DNA of 64,000 bases, taken from NCBI RefSeq assembly GCF_963675165.1, contig NC_087382.1:1054001-1118000 (forward strand), in the 5' to 3' direction. Under the pieces are notes generated by a model. It did no database searches. It was given only the letters and a program-made list of their open reading frames with translations, and was not told the DNA's origin. Of this stretch, positions 45,924-57,154 are shown piece by piece. This DNA comes from Halichondria panicea (lineage: Eukaryota > Porifera > Demospongiae > Suberitida > Halichondriidae). The position numbers and the translations under genes were made by a program. Every line of letters starts with the position of its first letter. The first letter of the stretch is position 1.

Positions 45924-46155
45924 ATTTATTTCCTCACTACATGTACTTGTCCATAAGCTTCATTAGACTCCACTTGAATGTCTTGTGCTCTTGGTGTCAT
46001 TGCCAGACCAACTTCCTCGTACGATCGTACACTGGACCAGCTGGGGCTAGTGGAGGAGCTTCATTGCCGCCTGACAGTTGTCTATTTGTCATTGCTAGAC
46101 CAACTTCCTCGTATACTGGACCAGCTGGTGCTATTGGAACTACATTGCCTGACAG
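45924..46155 (-). pseudogene. Receptor-type cytoplasmic tail exon with repeated YEEV motif (frame-broken)
   Basis: On the minus strand two direct repeats of about 75 bases encode TNRQLSGNVVPIAPAGPVYEEVGLAM-like units (first half TNRQLSG, second half PAGPVYEEV). In the second unit an extra GATCGTAC separates GPVY from EEVGLAM and shifts frame. Beyond it the frame reads TPRAQDIQVESNEAYGQVHV to a TAA at about 45924. Repeated VYEEV and NEAYGQV tyrosine motifs resemble cytoplasmic tails of sponge receptors that bind SH2 proteins (inference). The upstream splice site and the rest of the gene were not found, so this is an orphan last exon or pseudogene. Confidence 0.5.
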
Positions 46156-46435
46156 TTGTCTATTTGTGGAGCCAAAGCACAAACACATGCAAGATATAAA
46201 ACTACACATGGTGCAAGGTAATGACAGGTGCATGTAGGACCAGAAAGCCAGAAATCGGAAAAAGCGGAAGTGAAGAGTAAATGAGTGGGCGTAGCAGGGC
46301 AATGGATTCCAAGGTTAACCTTTGATTTTGCACAGAGATATCCTCTTGCCTGATCACTCTACTAGTCTATGTAAGTAAGTAGAAAGCTGGCCAGCCTAGT
46401 TTTAAGTAGACTCTCCATTGTCTGCAGTATAGACT

Positions 46436-46555
46436 TGATAGGCCAGGGGAACCACAAAAAAGCGTGGGAACAAGAAATCAGACGAGAGCATAACTCCAAT
46501 CCGTTACAACGTCAATCACATGTACTGGTAGTTTTCCCATGTTTTCCCAGCCAAT
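46436..46555 (+). mobile_element. Solo left arm of repeat element A
   Basis: GGCCAGGGGAACCACAAAAA to CGTTACAACGTCAATCACAT, nearly identical to 1835-1935, without the other arm or tail. Confidence 0.8.
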
Positions 46556-46951
46556 ATTCTTTTAGTAGTAATAAGAAACTCATCCAGGCAGATAGTAACA
46601 AACAATACTTACATCATCATGTTCAAGTGACACTACCAAACTTGGTTACGTCAGTGCACACCCAAGAAAAGATGATGTCATAACTATATTTACAACGAGG
46701 TACCACTTATAAAGCCAGCCACCCAAAGTTATAAGAATGACAACAATGCACACAACTGCAACCCAACACCAGCTATCAAATTTAACATAGAAACTGTTAT
46801 TGCCTTTTGACCAATCACGCTTGAGACAGCAGTTTTGCCGGAATAGCGAGGTGGCTGAAGACTACTTGCGGTTCTGTCTCGAGGATAATGTCATATCTGT
46901 CGGTGTACTACATTGTAGTATACCATATACGTAGAGAGATTTAGAAACTGA

Positions 46952-47066
46952 ATGGCTAGTCAGAATGAAGCAGAGTTGGTGGATGAGCTAACAGAAGACA
47001 ACATTTGCAGTATCTGCACTAACCTACTACTCAACAATGCTGACTGACTGTTGTGCATCACTAACC
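46952..47066 (+). pseudogene. RING-start fragment of a TRAF-like gene
   Basis: ATG, then MASQNEAELVDELTED and ICSICTNLLLN, the opening of a RING domain; TGA at 47045-47047. A frame change would continue as DCCASLT. The homology ends at CAGGGGCGTAGC, which looks like a transposon end. Confidence 0.6.
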
Positions 47067-47508
47067 TCAGGGGCGTAGCTTAATGGTTTCCTAGTTGCCC
47101 AGAAACCCCCTTGCTTGCTGAAAAATGGGTGGGGCTGATCATGTGCTGAAGTTAATATTGACCACAAGTAGATTAATATCATATCCACAGTCTGTATTTA
47201 TTGTGCCTATTAGTTACCTTCTGCAATCCAAGATAAGAGACCAAGATCAGCCCAGTTTGTTCCTCTACTTTGATCAAACAATTAGTTTTTAGGACACAGA
47301 GCCAAATAGCCGAAATTTGCACCTGCAAAACAGTACAAATCAATTAGAAACTTTCTATAATATAAATGTAAATAGGAATCATCAATTGAATCAAATACGA
47401 CATATTAAGCTCTTTCAACATTATACATCGACATGCATGTCTCTTGTCTTCAGTAACAACTATATATAATTATAATACTTTTTATCCTCATAGCTAATTG
47501 GTATAATA

Positions 47509-47700
47509 CAGTGGAACCTGTGTTAAGAACCACCTCCGAATAAATGCCAGCTGCTATATAACGGCCAGGCACCCAGGTCCCAAATGAACAGTTTGTGTAT
47601 ATACAAAACAACCCTCAACAAATGCCACCTCTGTATAAAGGCCAAAACAATGTTCCCCAAAGGTGTCCGTTATAGAGGGGTTCCATGCATGCACTGTATA
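47509..47700. mobile_element. MITE with ACAGTGGAACC ends, duplicate copy
   Basis: Paralogue of 31311-31522 in the duplicated flank of lectin copy 4, slightly shorter. Confidence 0.7.
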
Positions 47701-47797
47701 CTTATACACATGCATGCAGTTGACAGATCAATCAGTTAAAAAGTTCTAATGAAATAGCAGCTATACACATGCATGCAGTTCAGCTATATATATATAC

Positions 47798-48433
47798 TCA
47801 GCAATGCAGAGAAAACGTCGTCCCCTCAGCCTCCTTTGACAAGAAGTCAGTTATGACGTCCCCATTGGGGCATTCTGCAATGGCAAGAAAGTCTTTTGCA
47901 CAACCGTAGTAAGGATCCGTGAGAACTGCAGTAGATACAATTCCAGAGCAGCTGGTCCTTCCATTGCACAAACTCCTGACCCATTTAGTGCTAACCATTT
48001 GATCAAAGTCCATGAGCTCGTACTTAACACAGGATAAACCATAATAGGCAAACTGGACGGTCATACCTACACAAGATCAAGAGGAGGAAATTATTATGCC
48101 GTACATGCCATCGCTATACTTTGATCAAACAATTAGTTTTTAGGACACAGAACCATTAGAGTTTAGCATGCACTATATATATAGAGGTAAACTGAATTCC
48201 AAATAATTATGTGAATTAATGGTGCATGTCACCTTCTTGTGCATGGTGGTGTTGGTGCATGGAAGGTACTTACCTGGGCCATCTTTTTGTTCAGCCATAG
48301 CATGCTTATCGGCCTGTTTAACATCTTTTTGCAACTGGGCAAGTATCTCCTGATAATAATAACGATTAGAAGCAGAAGAGGCCAGGGCCAGGAGAGATAG
48401 CAGAGCCACAGTGGCAATCACTGAAATCTTCAT
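47798..48433 (-). CDS. Secreted SUEL-type lectin-like protein, copy 4 (two exons)
   Basis: Exon 1 48433-48274 (signal peptide identical to copy 3, donor GTAAGT) and domain exon 48066-47798 (GMTVQFAYYGLSC, CNGRTSC, TDPYYGC, FLAIAECPNGD, FSLHC). About 210 bases containing the middle exon of copy 3 are missing between them; because all junctions are phase 1 the frame survives, giving 142 residues. TATA box TATAAAAA at 48516-48509 (minus). Flanks from about 47330 to 48590 match those of copy 3. Confidence 0.8.
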
Positions 48434-48599
48434 GATGATATATCCAAAGAAAATCTTGAGAGTGATTGCAGTGATGAACGCATGCATGGTCATAAGAAAA
48501 TGTGATCCTTTTTATACAGTATACAGACTGTATATGCTTCCAGGTACAGGCTACATGCTTCCAGATAATCCTGTATAATTGCAATTGTGAATCCATTCA

Positions 48600-49160
48600 A
48601 TGTTGCTATCATGCAGCCACGAAGCTTTAAGGTGCATCCATGTATGAAATTGGATCTCCTTCCATGAATTTATAGGGATAGCATAAGCATGCATACACGC
48701 TGTCAGTGTTATTACTCTACCCCAGGATGATTGTAAAGTGAAGCTATACCACTAATAGACAATTCTGTAGCATGATATACACTGTGACAGTAAAAACACA
48801 TTCGTTACAGTAACATAAAACATGTTAAGCATTTTTTGAAATTTCATGTAGAAATAACATACATTTCTGTCATTTTAACACTAAAATACGATGATGCATC
48901 TCATATAACATATGTTTTTTTGCTGTGTAGCAACATTGAATGGATTCCCAATTACAGAATTGTCCATTAGCGGTAGCTTGACTTTACAATCATCCTGGGG
49001 TAGAGTATAATAACACTGACAGTGTGCATGCATGCTTATGCTATAGCTATCCCTTCATAAATTCATCGAAGGATGAAATCCAAATTCATACATGGATGCA
49101 CCTTAAAGCTTCGTGGCTCGCTGCATGATATAGCAACATTGAATGGATTCCGCCATGAAG
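48600..49160. mobile_element. Inverted-repeat element, about 560 bp
   Basis: 48600-48775 (AAGCTTTAAGGTGCATCCAT, AGGGATAGCATAAGCATGC, GATGATTGTAAAGTGAAGCT) is repeated inverted at 48940-49130. A third, direct partial copy is at 49735-49865. Confidence 0.75.
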
Positions 49161-49169
49161 CTTTAAGGT

Positions 49170-49620
49170 GCATCCATGTATGACAGTTCTATGGCCACTC
49201 GTCACTAGAATGTTTAAGACAACTCTACATCTCCCTTGTGAGATCAAAACTGGAATATGCTGCCCCTGTTTGGGATCCACACCAAAAAACAAATTCTCAA
49301 AATAGCAAAAGTTTGCCCTTACTACCGTCCCTTTCCACAAGAAGATTGTACCTGAAACTATCATACCTTTACTATAGGTAATAAATGGTAATTTAAATTC
49401 CCTGATCCACCACTGGGAAGAAGAGTATGCCCTCTCAATCTAAGAAGCACAAAAAATATACAGTTTGAAAGACCAATTTGCAGGACAAATGCATATGCGA
49501 ACTCTTTTTTCCCAAAAGCAATATCTATATGGAATGAACTACCACTGGAGCTGCAGGAAAGTACATCAGTTTTGTCATTTAAGAGAAATGTACTCTGTCA
49601 CTTGCATTAGTATAATATTA
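49170..49620 (+). mobile_element. CR1/L2-like non-LTR reverse transcriptase C-terminal fragment
   Basis: Frames in order read QLYISLVRSKLEYAAPVWDP, then LPSLSTRR, then AYANSFFPKAISIWNELP and LSFKRNV, the usual end of jockey/CR1-type reverse transcriptase. Several frame breaks. It lies between direct copies of the 48600-49160 repeat. Confidence 0.75.
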
Positions 49621-50218
49621 GTCTTTATTTTTAATTTGTACACGCTATTGTAAGTACTATATACAGGGCACACATTAGGTTAGCATAATATGCTACTAGT
49701 GTATCCATGCTTTTTGCAGAATTATTATGAATCTCATCCTTCCATGAATTTATGAAGGGATAGCATAAGCATGCATGCACGCTGTCAGTGTTATTATACT
49801 CTACCCCGGAATGATTGTAAAGTGAAGCTCCCGCTAATGACAATTCTGATTAGGAATCCATTCAATGTTGCTATTATGCATGGTCACCACAGTCAATTTT
49901 GTAGGAAGCCTAAGCACACACAGAGGAAGCTAAGCACACACCACATATGCATGCTTGGTCAGTGACTCATTCACTGTCTCATTCACTGTCTGTCTGTGAT
50001 CTAGCCACATGCACTAATTAGCTTCAAATCTCCCTAGCATAATTATGTTTCCACCTGTGCAAACCAGCCACTTTTTTATTATATCCACTGCGGTTGGTCT
50101 GCCCAAGGGTGGCAACCATAAACAAGTTTCTCAGGAACTGAGCTCACTATAATTATACACAATGGTCCTCAGGGAAACTAGTACATCCAACAAGTCAACC
50201 GTGTCCGGCCTGCAGTGC

Positions 50219-50345
50219 ATGTGTGTACGTACGTGTGTGTTGTGTGTGTGTGTGTGTGTGCATGACGTGTGTGACGTGTGAGTGTGCGGTGTGTGTGAGG
50301 TGTGTGAGTGTGTGTGTGTGAGGTGTGTGACTTGTGAGTGTGAGG
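50219..50345. repeat. (GT)n microsatellite
   Basis: GT-rich run with interspersed ACGTGTGTGA and GAGGTGTGTGA variants. Confidence 0.9.
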
Positions 50346-51269
50346 TGGGGACAAAGAATATCTGCACTGGCAAGATCTTAAACGAGAGGTTCAAATTAAA
50401 TAGTGCTATGATTGTTACTCAATTAAAGATAACGCTGCATCTACTTTTACATGCAGACTGAGACATTACAATAATTATGTGCATGTGTTTATGTGCGTGT
50501 GTCTACCTGTAATGTGTGTGTGAACGTACTGGACGGCAACCAGTTTGTATGTACATACCGGTATAGTCCTTATATATGAATAGAGTGACTATACACGCCA
50601 ATTAAGTTCTGGTTGCCTTGGACGAGTACCATATGATCATAGGAGGCTGTCCTTCCCACTTGGTGTGTAGGGAGTGCACTATCAAAAATGGGAATGTCAT
50701 ACAAATTTAGCATTGACCATGCATGAGAACATAAACGAGTTATGCACAATATGAAGCCATGCACACTGCACCTGCACAATATGAAGCCATGCATACTGCA
50801 CTGTGATGTACTAAATAGGAAGGAAGTCAAGTTAGTCATCTAGGACGAAACAAAATCGACTGAGAAGGTATCATAGACTTTTCAAAAAACCCATCGCAGT
50901 TTGGCAATATAGAGTTGCGAGGCTATACTGAGAAACAAAAACCAAAATTACAACATGCATCGGTGATAGTATCTACTATTATATCTCAAATTGTGAGGCT
51001 TCGTGCTTTTACACATTAGCTTCCAACAGGGTGCTTCCGACAGCTGGACCATTATCCTGAGAAACCACAAGGGAAGTAATGAGTCTACCACAGCCAGTAG
51101 ACAATACAGCACAGATGGCCATGCCATTGTGTGGTTGAAATAGTTGCAAACTCCCCCCCCCCTCCCCCGGCTATAAGTGCATGGAATGTGGTAATAACTA
51201 ACACTTCTTGCCCGTTGCTATGTGGTTGCTAAGGTATACAATGGTTTATAACTGTGATACAGAACCTGC

Positions 51270-51602
51270 TACCGCATAGCGGGTATATTTCGAGGGTATA
51301 AATGTTCGCGGTTTTCGCGGATTGAGCCTGTACCGCGAAAATTTATACCCACGAAAATTTATATCTTTATTGAATAGTAGGCGTGTTCAGTATTATTGAC
51401 CACACCTATCGACAATAAGAGGTGCCTCACCGTATAGGCTAGGCCTGGATTCGAGGCTAACGGTGTGGAGGTACAGCTGCATGTTGATGTGCGCATGCGC
51501 CAAAAGGCTGGCACTCAGACCACGAAAATAAAATCCGCGAAATCCTTTGTAATGGTCCATCCGCGAAAATTTATACCCTCGAAATATACCCGCTATACGG
51601 TA
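51270..51602. mobile_element. MITE with ACCG(C/T)ATAGCGGGTATA ends
   Basis: TACCGCATAGCGGGTATATT at the left is inverted as AATATACCCGCTATACGGTA at the right; TTCGCGG and CCGCGAA blocks repeat inside. TA borders suggest Tc1/mariner-type insertion. Confidence 0.75.
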
Positions 51603-51783
51603 TTACATAGGAATGATTGGGAATCATATACAGATCCCTGTGGTTAGGGAAAATGTTAATACAGATGTACAATGGATGTTTTTCACGTGTTTAAATACAT
51701 ATTTAACATGATTGTGTGATAAGGAAAATAAACAAAGAAAATGATTAAATAATAAGCAGTATGTGCATACCATAAATTAATGA

Positions 51784-52342
51784 TTAAAAAGGAAGCACGT
51801 CTTCAGCAACGAAATCAAGCAGAGAGTCTAGCTCTGCATTAACAGCTACTGTTTGTGGTGGTTGTATAGAAGGTTGTAGCTCTACATAATTCACTGGAGC
51901 TCGGTACACATGCACATTGCAGTTTGAAACACAAGTCATTGTTCGGGATTGCTCCAGAGCTGCTTTCTCCTTGATTGCTGTCAGTACTAGTACATAAAAA
52001 GACAACCAACGGTCCAATTGTTCGGCAGTGCCAGATGTTAGGAGCGCTTCAGGTACTGGAACAGTTGGAAAACACAAATTCCGCTGCTTTATCCAGTCTA
52101 AAAAGTTGCGAACAGCCCAAGTAGTAGAGTAATTTGTGTTTTTTGGTGCTTGTTTTTCTGTGTAGCTGTCTAGGTCTTCTTCAGTGGCAGTTTTAATTAA
52201 ATTGAGATTCAAGTTGAAGTTTTTGTTTCTTTGTCAAAGGACCTGTCAAAGGACCCTCTTCATCAGAGAACCACCCTTCAGGGGCAACATTAAGTTTAAG
52301 GTCCATTGAGTAGCCTACACCTAGTCTAGTAGAACTCATTCT
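51784..52342 (-). pseudogene. Crypton / KIAA1958-like recombinase N-terminal fragment
   Basis: From an ATG at 52342 the minus strand reads MSSTRLGVGYSMDLKLN, then GWFSDEEGPL and TKKQKLQLESQF to a stop. In the next frame it reads ATEEDLDSYTEKQAPKNTNY (first part), then STTWAVRNFLDWIKQRN and ends LLDFVAEDVLPF at 51784. The pattern KNT...W.V..F..W resembles the core-binding part of Crypton-derived tyrosine recombinase-like proteins. The catalytic half is absent and at least one frame change is present. Family assignment is tentative. Confidence 0.45.
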
Positions 52343-52440
52343 CTACTCTACTTGCTCTTTGTATGGCTAATAGCTACATGTAATAATAAATTCAAAATTG
52401 CTGTCAATAGCAACATGCAAGAAAACAGTTATTGACCAAT

Positions 52441-52528
52441 CACACGGTTTGTATGGATATACAGTGCATTCAAACCTCGGGCAAAGCCCTCGGGCATCAT
52501 GCACTGTATATTCCATACAAACCTTGTG
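52441..52528. repeat. Palindrome with CTCGGG/CCCTCGGGC core
   Basis: CACACGGTTTGTATGGATAT pairs with ATTCCATACAAACCTTGTG; the centre reads CCTCGGGCAAAGCCCTCGGG. Same plan as 33645-33735 and 41553-41652 with different arms. Confidence 0.7.
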
Positions 52529-52743
52529 ATTAGTCTATAACTATAACACAATATTAAGTGCTCCTTGACTAGCGAAACAGACAAAAGTGCAGCATCCATT
52601 ATAACAGTGAGTTTAATTAACATGATTGCAGTTACTAGAATATGGCATGCATTGTATATAGCAATAGGTACATAACCATTCTTGGAGCAGCATAATTGTT
52701 ATAACATATGTACCAACACCATCCTCATACATGCACCTCAGAT

Positions 52744-55700
52744 ATGCTGTCTAGAAACATTCTCAGCTGGTTAGTGCTACTGACCCTATAGCTACTGTTA
52801 CCAGGAGTGAGCACTATCACATTGTGCCAGTGGATTCAACTGACTTATGTAATGACTATCGAAATGGAACTTGTGTCACTCTCGAGCAGCTTGTTCAAAC
52901 AGACCTGTTATCTGGTGGAGACAAACTCACTTTGAGCTTTCTATCTGGTGATCATGTATTAACTGAGCAGTTATTGATTCGTAACTTCTCATACGTGCAA
53001 ATCACTAGTGGGAACACAAATACAGCTGTAATTGGATTCCATAGCAATGGTGCGATACGTTTTGTTATTATTACCAAGCTGAATATTGAACGCTTGGATT
53101 TTATTGGAGCGAATGTTGAACCACAAAACTCACATCAAGGATTGATCATTGACGGTGCCAATGATGTGGACATCAAAGACTGTTATTTTTCGGACTTTGT
53201 ATTACTCAATCAGGTGGAAACCCACATAGTTAAGATTGCTAATACTCAAACTGTAACAATTGAAAGCACTCTCTTTATGAACAACACTGGTCGGGCACTG
53301 CACGTTGAGGCTGATGATGTGTACATAACAAATAGTGTGTTCACTAGAAATGATGGAGGTGCACTTTACAGTGAATCAAATAACACACTGATCAACAACG
53401 CGGAGTTCAACTATAACAGTGCTAGGAACGGAGGAGCATTAAAATTGGTATCTGGTACTGTAGTAATCACTTGGTGTAACTTTACAAATAACACAGCTTC
53501 TCAATAATTATTATGGTGGAGCGATTTGTGTTGACTCAGGTAATGTGTCTATCTCCAACAGTACGCTGAAATACAACAGAGCTAACTATGGTGGAGCGAT
53601 TGGTGTTGACTCAGGTAATGTGTCTATCTCCAACAGTACACTGAAATACAACAGAGCTAACTATGGTGGAGCGATTCTTGTTGACTCAGGTAATGTGTCT
53701 ATCTCCAACAGTACGCTGAAATACAACAGAGCTAACTATGGTGGAGCGATTTGTGATGACTCAGGTAATGTGTCTATCTCCAACAGTACGCTGAAATACA
53801 ACAGAGCTAACTATGGTGGAGCGATTTTTGTTTTCTCAGGTAGTAGCGTGACCATCTCTGACAGTGAGATAACAAACAGCGTTGCTAAAGAGGGTGGGGT
53901 AATTGATGTCTCCCGATCTTCCACCTTGATCATTAACACTAGCATTGCTAATAACATGGGCAGTTTGAACATTTCACAGTCAAATGTAACATTCACTGGA
54001 AGGAATATTGTCAGTAACAATAGTCGTCCCATTTATGCTTTCAATAGTCGAATCGAGTTTAATGGACCTGCAACGCTGAGTAACAACCATGGTGTGTTTG
54101 GTGGAGCTATCAGCGCTGACCAGAGTAAAATATGCATTAACACAGAAGGAGTGATCATCACCAACAACACAGCTACCTCTGGAGGAGGGATACTTCTGAG
54201 AGAAAGTACACTCTTTGTAAATGAGCCAATAAAGATCTATCACAACACAGCACAGAATGGTGGAGGGATATATGTATATTCCAGTAGAGTTGAGTTCCAA
54301 TCAGTGCCGATGGTAGGTGCATATGGTCAGCTACTTCCTCCAAATAGACAGAGTGAGATTGCTCAAAACATTGCTGAGAATGGTGGAGGTATTTATGCAT
54401 CATCTTCAACTATTGAAGTTGTAACTCAATCGCACGTCAACATTGACTCAAACACAGCTAAAGCTAGTGGAGGTGGAGTGTATCTACAGCAAAGATCGAG
54501 AATGTACCTATTTAAAACGGATGTAGAATATAGGACTCAGGATCTGTTAGTCAAGTTAATGATTAACAACAACTTGGCTCAGTACGGAGGGGGAATATTT
54601 GTGGCAGATGACACAGACAGTGGTGCCTGCAAAGTAGGGGCCACAGAAATTGATGCAACCTACATCATTTTTGCTGACTGCTTCATTCAAACAATTAGTC
54701 TGTATGGGTATTACTATGATCCAAACTATTTCAACACATTCATGACTAACAACACAGCCACTCAGTCAGGAGCAGACATCTACAGAGGTATGTTGGACAG
54801 GTGTACAATAAGTTCAAGTGCTGAATATCAAATTTCTTCAAATACATTGGACTACATAAATAACACTATAAAATCCTCCACCGAATTATTAATTTCTTCT
54901 AGGCCTGTTCAGGTGATGTTTTGTAACTATTCACAAAATTACTATGTTTCTACAAAAAAGGGACACACATTTAAAATCAGTGTTATGGCTGTTGACCAAG
55001 TTGGAAATCCAGTGAATGCTGCAATTCGCAGTTTTGTTGTAACTGACAGTCGAGTTGGTCGTCTCAAAGAAGGACAGGCAGAACAAGAAGTTGGCAATCA
55101 GTGCACAGAATTAGAGTACAATGTATTCTCACAAGACAGCTCTGCTCAAGTGGAACTCTATGCTGAGGGTCCATGCAACAATTTGGGAATTTCAAGACAA
55201 CTTTTTAATATTTCTTTTCTACCCTGCACATGCCCTATTGGACTCAAACCAATTCAGTCAGATATTGAGTGCAAGTGTGACTGTGATCCAGACTTACTAC
55301 CATATCAGATAACAGACTGTTCTGAAGAAAATGGGACCATAACGCTGGAAAGAAATAGTAACATATGGATAGAATTCATAAATACTACCAACGGAACAGG
55401 GTATGTTGTTAGTAACTGTGTATTTGACTATTGCGCACAAGGGCCAGTGAAGATCAGTCTAAGCAACCCTGACAAACAGTGTGCCTACAATCGAAGTGGT
55501 GTCTTATGTGGTGAATGTAAACCAGGATTCGGTCTTTTGTTGGCTACGTCACGGTGTGAAGAATGTTCTGATATTCACCTTCTTCTACTTCTTCTACTAA
55601 TACCATTTGCGCTGGCTGGTATATTGCAAGTTGCCTTAATTCTTGTGCTCGACATCACTATAGCAACTGGGAATATTCATGGTTTCATTTTTTACGTCAA

Positions 55701-57021
55701 TATGCTAGCAGCTAATAGAGCAATTTTCTTACCAAATTTAAACAACTTTTTAACAATTTTCATATCATGGGTGAATCTTGATTTAGATATTGGGACGTGC
55801 TTTTACAATGGAATGACCTCTAAAGCAAAACTGCTCTTTCAACTTGTCTTCCCAGCTTACCTGTTTATTCTGATGTTCTTAATAATTATTTTGAGTAAAC
55901 ACTTTAAATCATTTGCAAAACTCCTCTCCAACAAGAACCCAGTTGCTGCCCTAGGCACACTCGTTCTACTCTCTTATTCCAAACTCTTACGGTTTATCAT
56001 TGCTGCACTACAATACAGGGTCTTGGATTATCCTGACGGTTCAACCAAGACTGTTTGGCTGTATGATGGAAATGTGCAATACTTAACTTCAGATTTCATC
56101 CCTTTTCATCAGTTTGTTGCAGCCATTATCTCCATTGCCGGTGGATTGTTCACTGTAGTGCTCTTCTTTGGACAATGGTTTCCACGCTGCTCCAAGGTTA
56201 TGATATGGACCAAAAACACAAAGTACACTGGCTTCATGGACACATTCCATGCTCCATTCACTCCCAAGTATCGCTACTGGGTGGGACTGCTCCTCTTTGC
56301 TCAGATTGTTCAAAATATAGTAGCTGCCATGGCTCCAGACACTTCTCTCCCTGTGCTATCATCTGGGTGTATTGCATTCGGACTGATATCATTGAACAAC
56401 CGAGTGTATAAAAAGCAACTTAATGAATATTTGAAGCGTTGTTTCTGCTTAATCTTGGCATTCTATCTATTGGAACCTCCTACGTTGTTGAAACACAACA
56501 ACAGCAAGAAACACTGGCCAATGTTTAAATGTCTATATATAGCTTTCATTATTTTTGTGACAATAATCATCTACCATTCTCACCACTTTATACTGAAGAA
56601 GACCAAAACATGGCTCAAGATAAAAGAAGTCGTTAAGAGTATCAAAAGAATTTTATGAGCTGGTGCTGCAAACATGAGACTTCAACGAGCTAACAATGGC
56701 CGAGAAATGTATCAGCTGGTAGCCGATGAAAACGATGACGATGAATTACTCCAAATAGTAGACGACTATGAACAAAGAGACCCAGTGGACCCACCTTACA
56801 CTGATGGAGCAGAAGAAGAGAAGCTAACCCTGATCGCTACATCACTCCTCCTATCATCAGACCAGCCACAAGGCCGGACCAGCTGAGATTACCCTACATG
56901 GATGAGCTAGCCCCCCTCATGCACCACAGAAGACTACAGACCAGCCCCTCCCCCTACAAGAGTTAACCATTGTCCTATTGTTACACACACAGAAATAGGC
57001 CCCATACGCAATGAAGTGTGA
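52744..57021 (+). pseudogene. Beta-helix / multi-membrane-span surface protein, copy 3 (broken)
   Basis: Very close to copy 2 along its length. Lesions: two extra bases in the signal peptide give TAG soon after ATG 52744; frame is lost at about 53504 (TAA after NNTASQ); one base is missing near 56431 with frame regained near 56530, leaving about 30 altered residues; CGA to TGA at about 56656; further small insertions near 56818 and 56918. Two long frames remain (52824-53507, 227 codons, and 53545-56658, 1037 codons). The beta-helix has four near-identical 75-base coils. The tail still ends in PIRNEV-type sequence. No membrane-domain deletion is seen, so the loss is recent. Confidence 0.85.
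53512..53811 (+). repeat. Four 75-bp beta-helix coil repeats
   Basis: Units start at 53512, 53587, 53662 and 53737 and differ at only a few positions (mostly in the codons after GGAI). Each encodes one 25-residue coil with VSISNSTLKYNRANYGG. Copy 2 has this unit once. Confidence 0.9.
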
Positions 57022-57149
57022 ACTGTCTCATTTAGCTGAGGTACTCTTAACTGTAGGCATTATTAGTTACAATAGTTACTGTCATTAGCAATTTGTTATG
57101 TTTCTAGTTTAAAGAGAGAGGTTAGAGATAAACATGGTTGTGCTAATAC

Positions 57150-57154
57150 GTAAT
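57150..57154. repeat. Target site duplication of the LTR element, left
   Basis: GTAAT directly before the left LTR; the same five bases follow the right LTR at 62210-62214. Confidence 0.9.

Larger units (their letters stand above)
49876..52680 (+). repeat. Duplicated 5' flank of beta-helix copy 3
   Basis: Matches 14260-15410 with added insertions: a GT-rich segment (50090-50395) and a 1.34 kb block (about 51209-52547) carrying a MITE, a Crypton-like relic and a palindrome. Confidence 0.75.
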
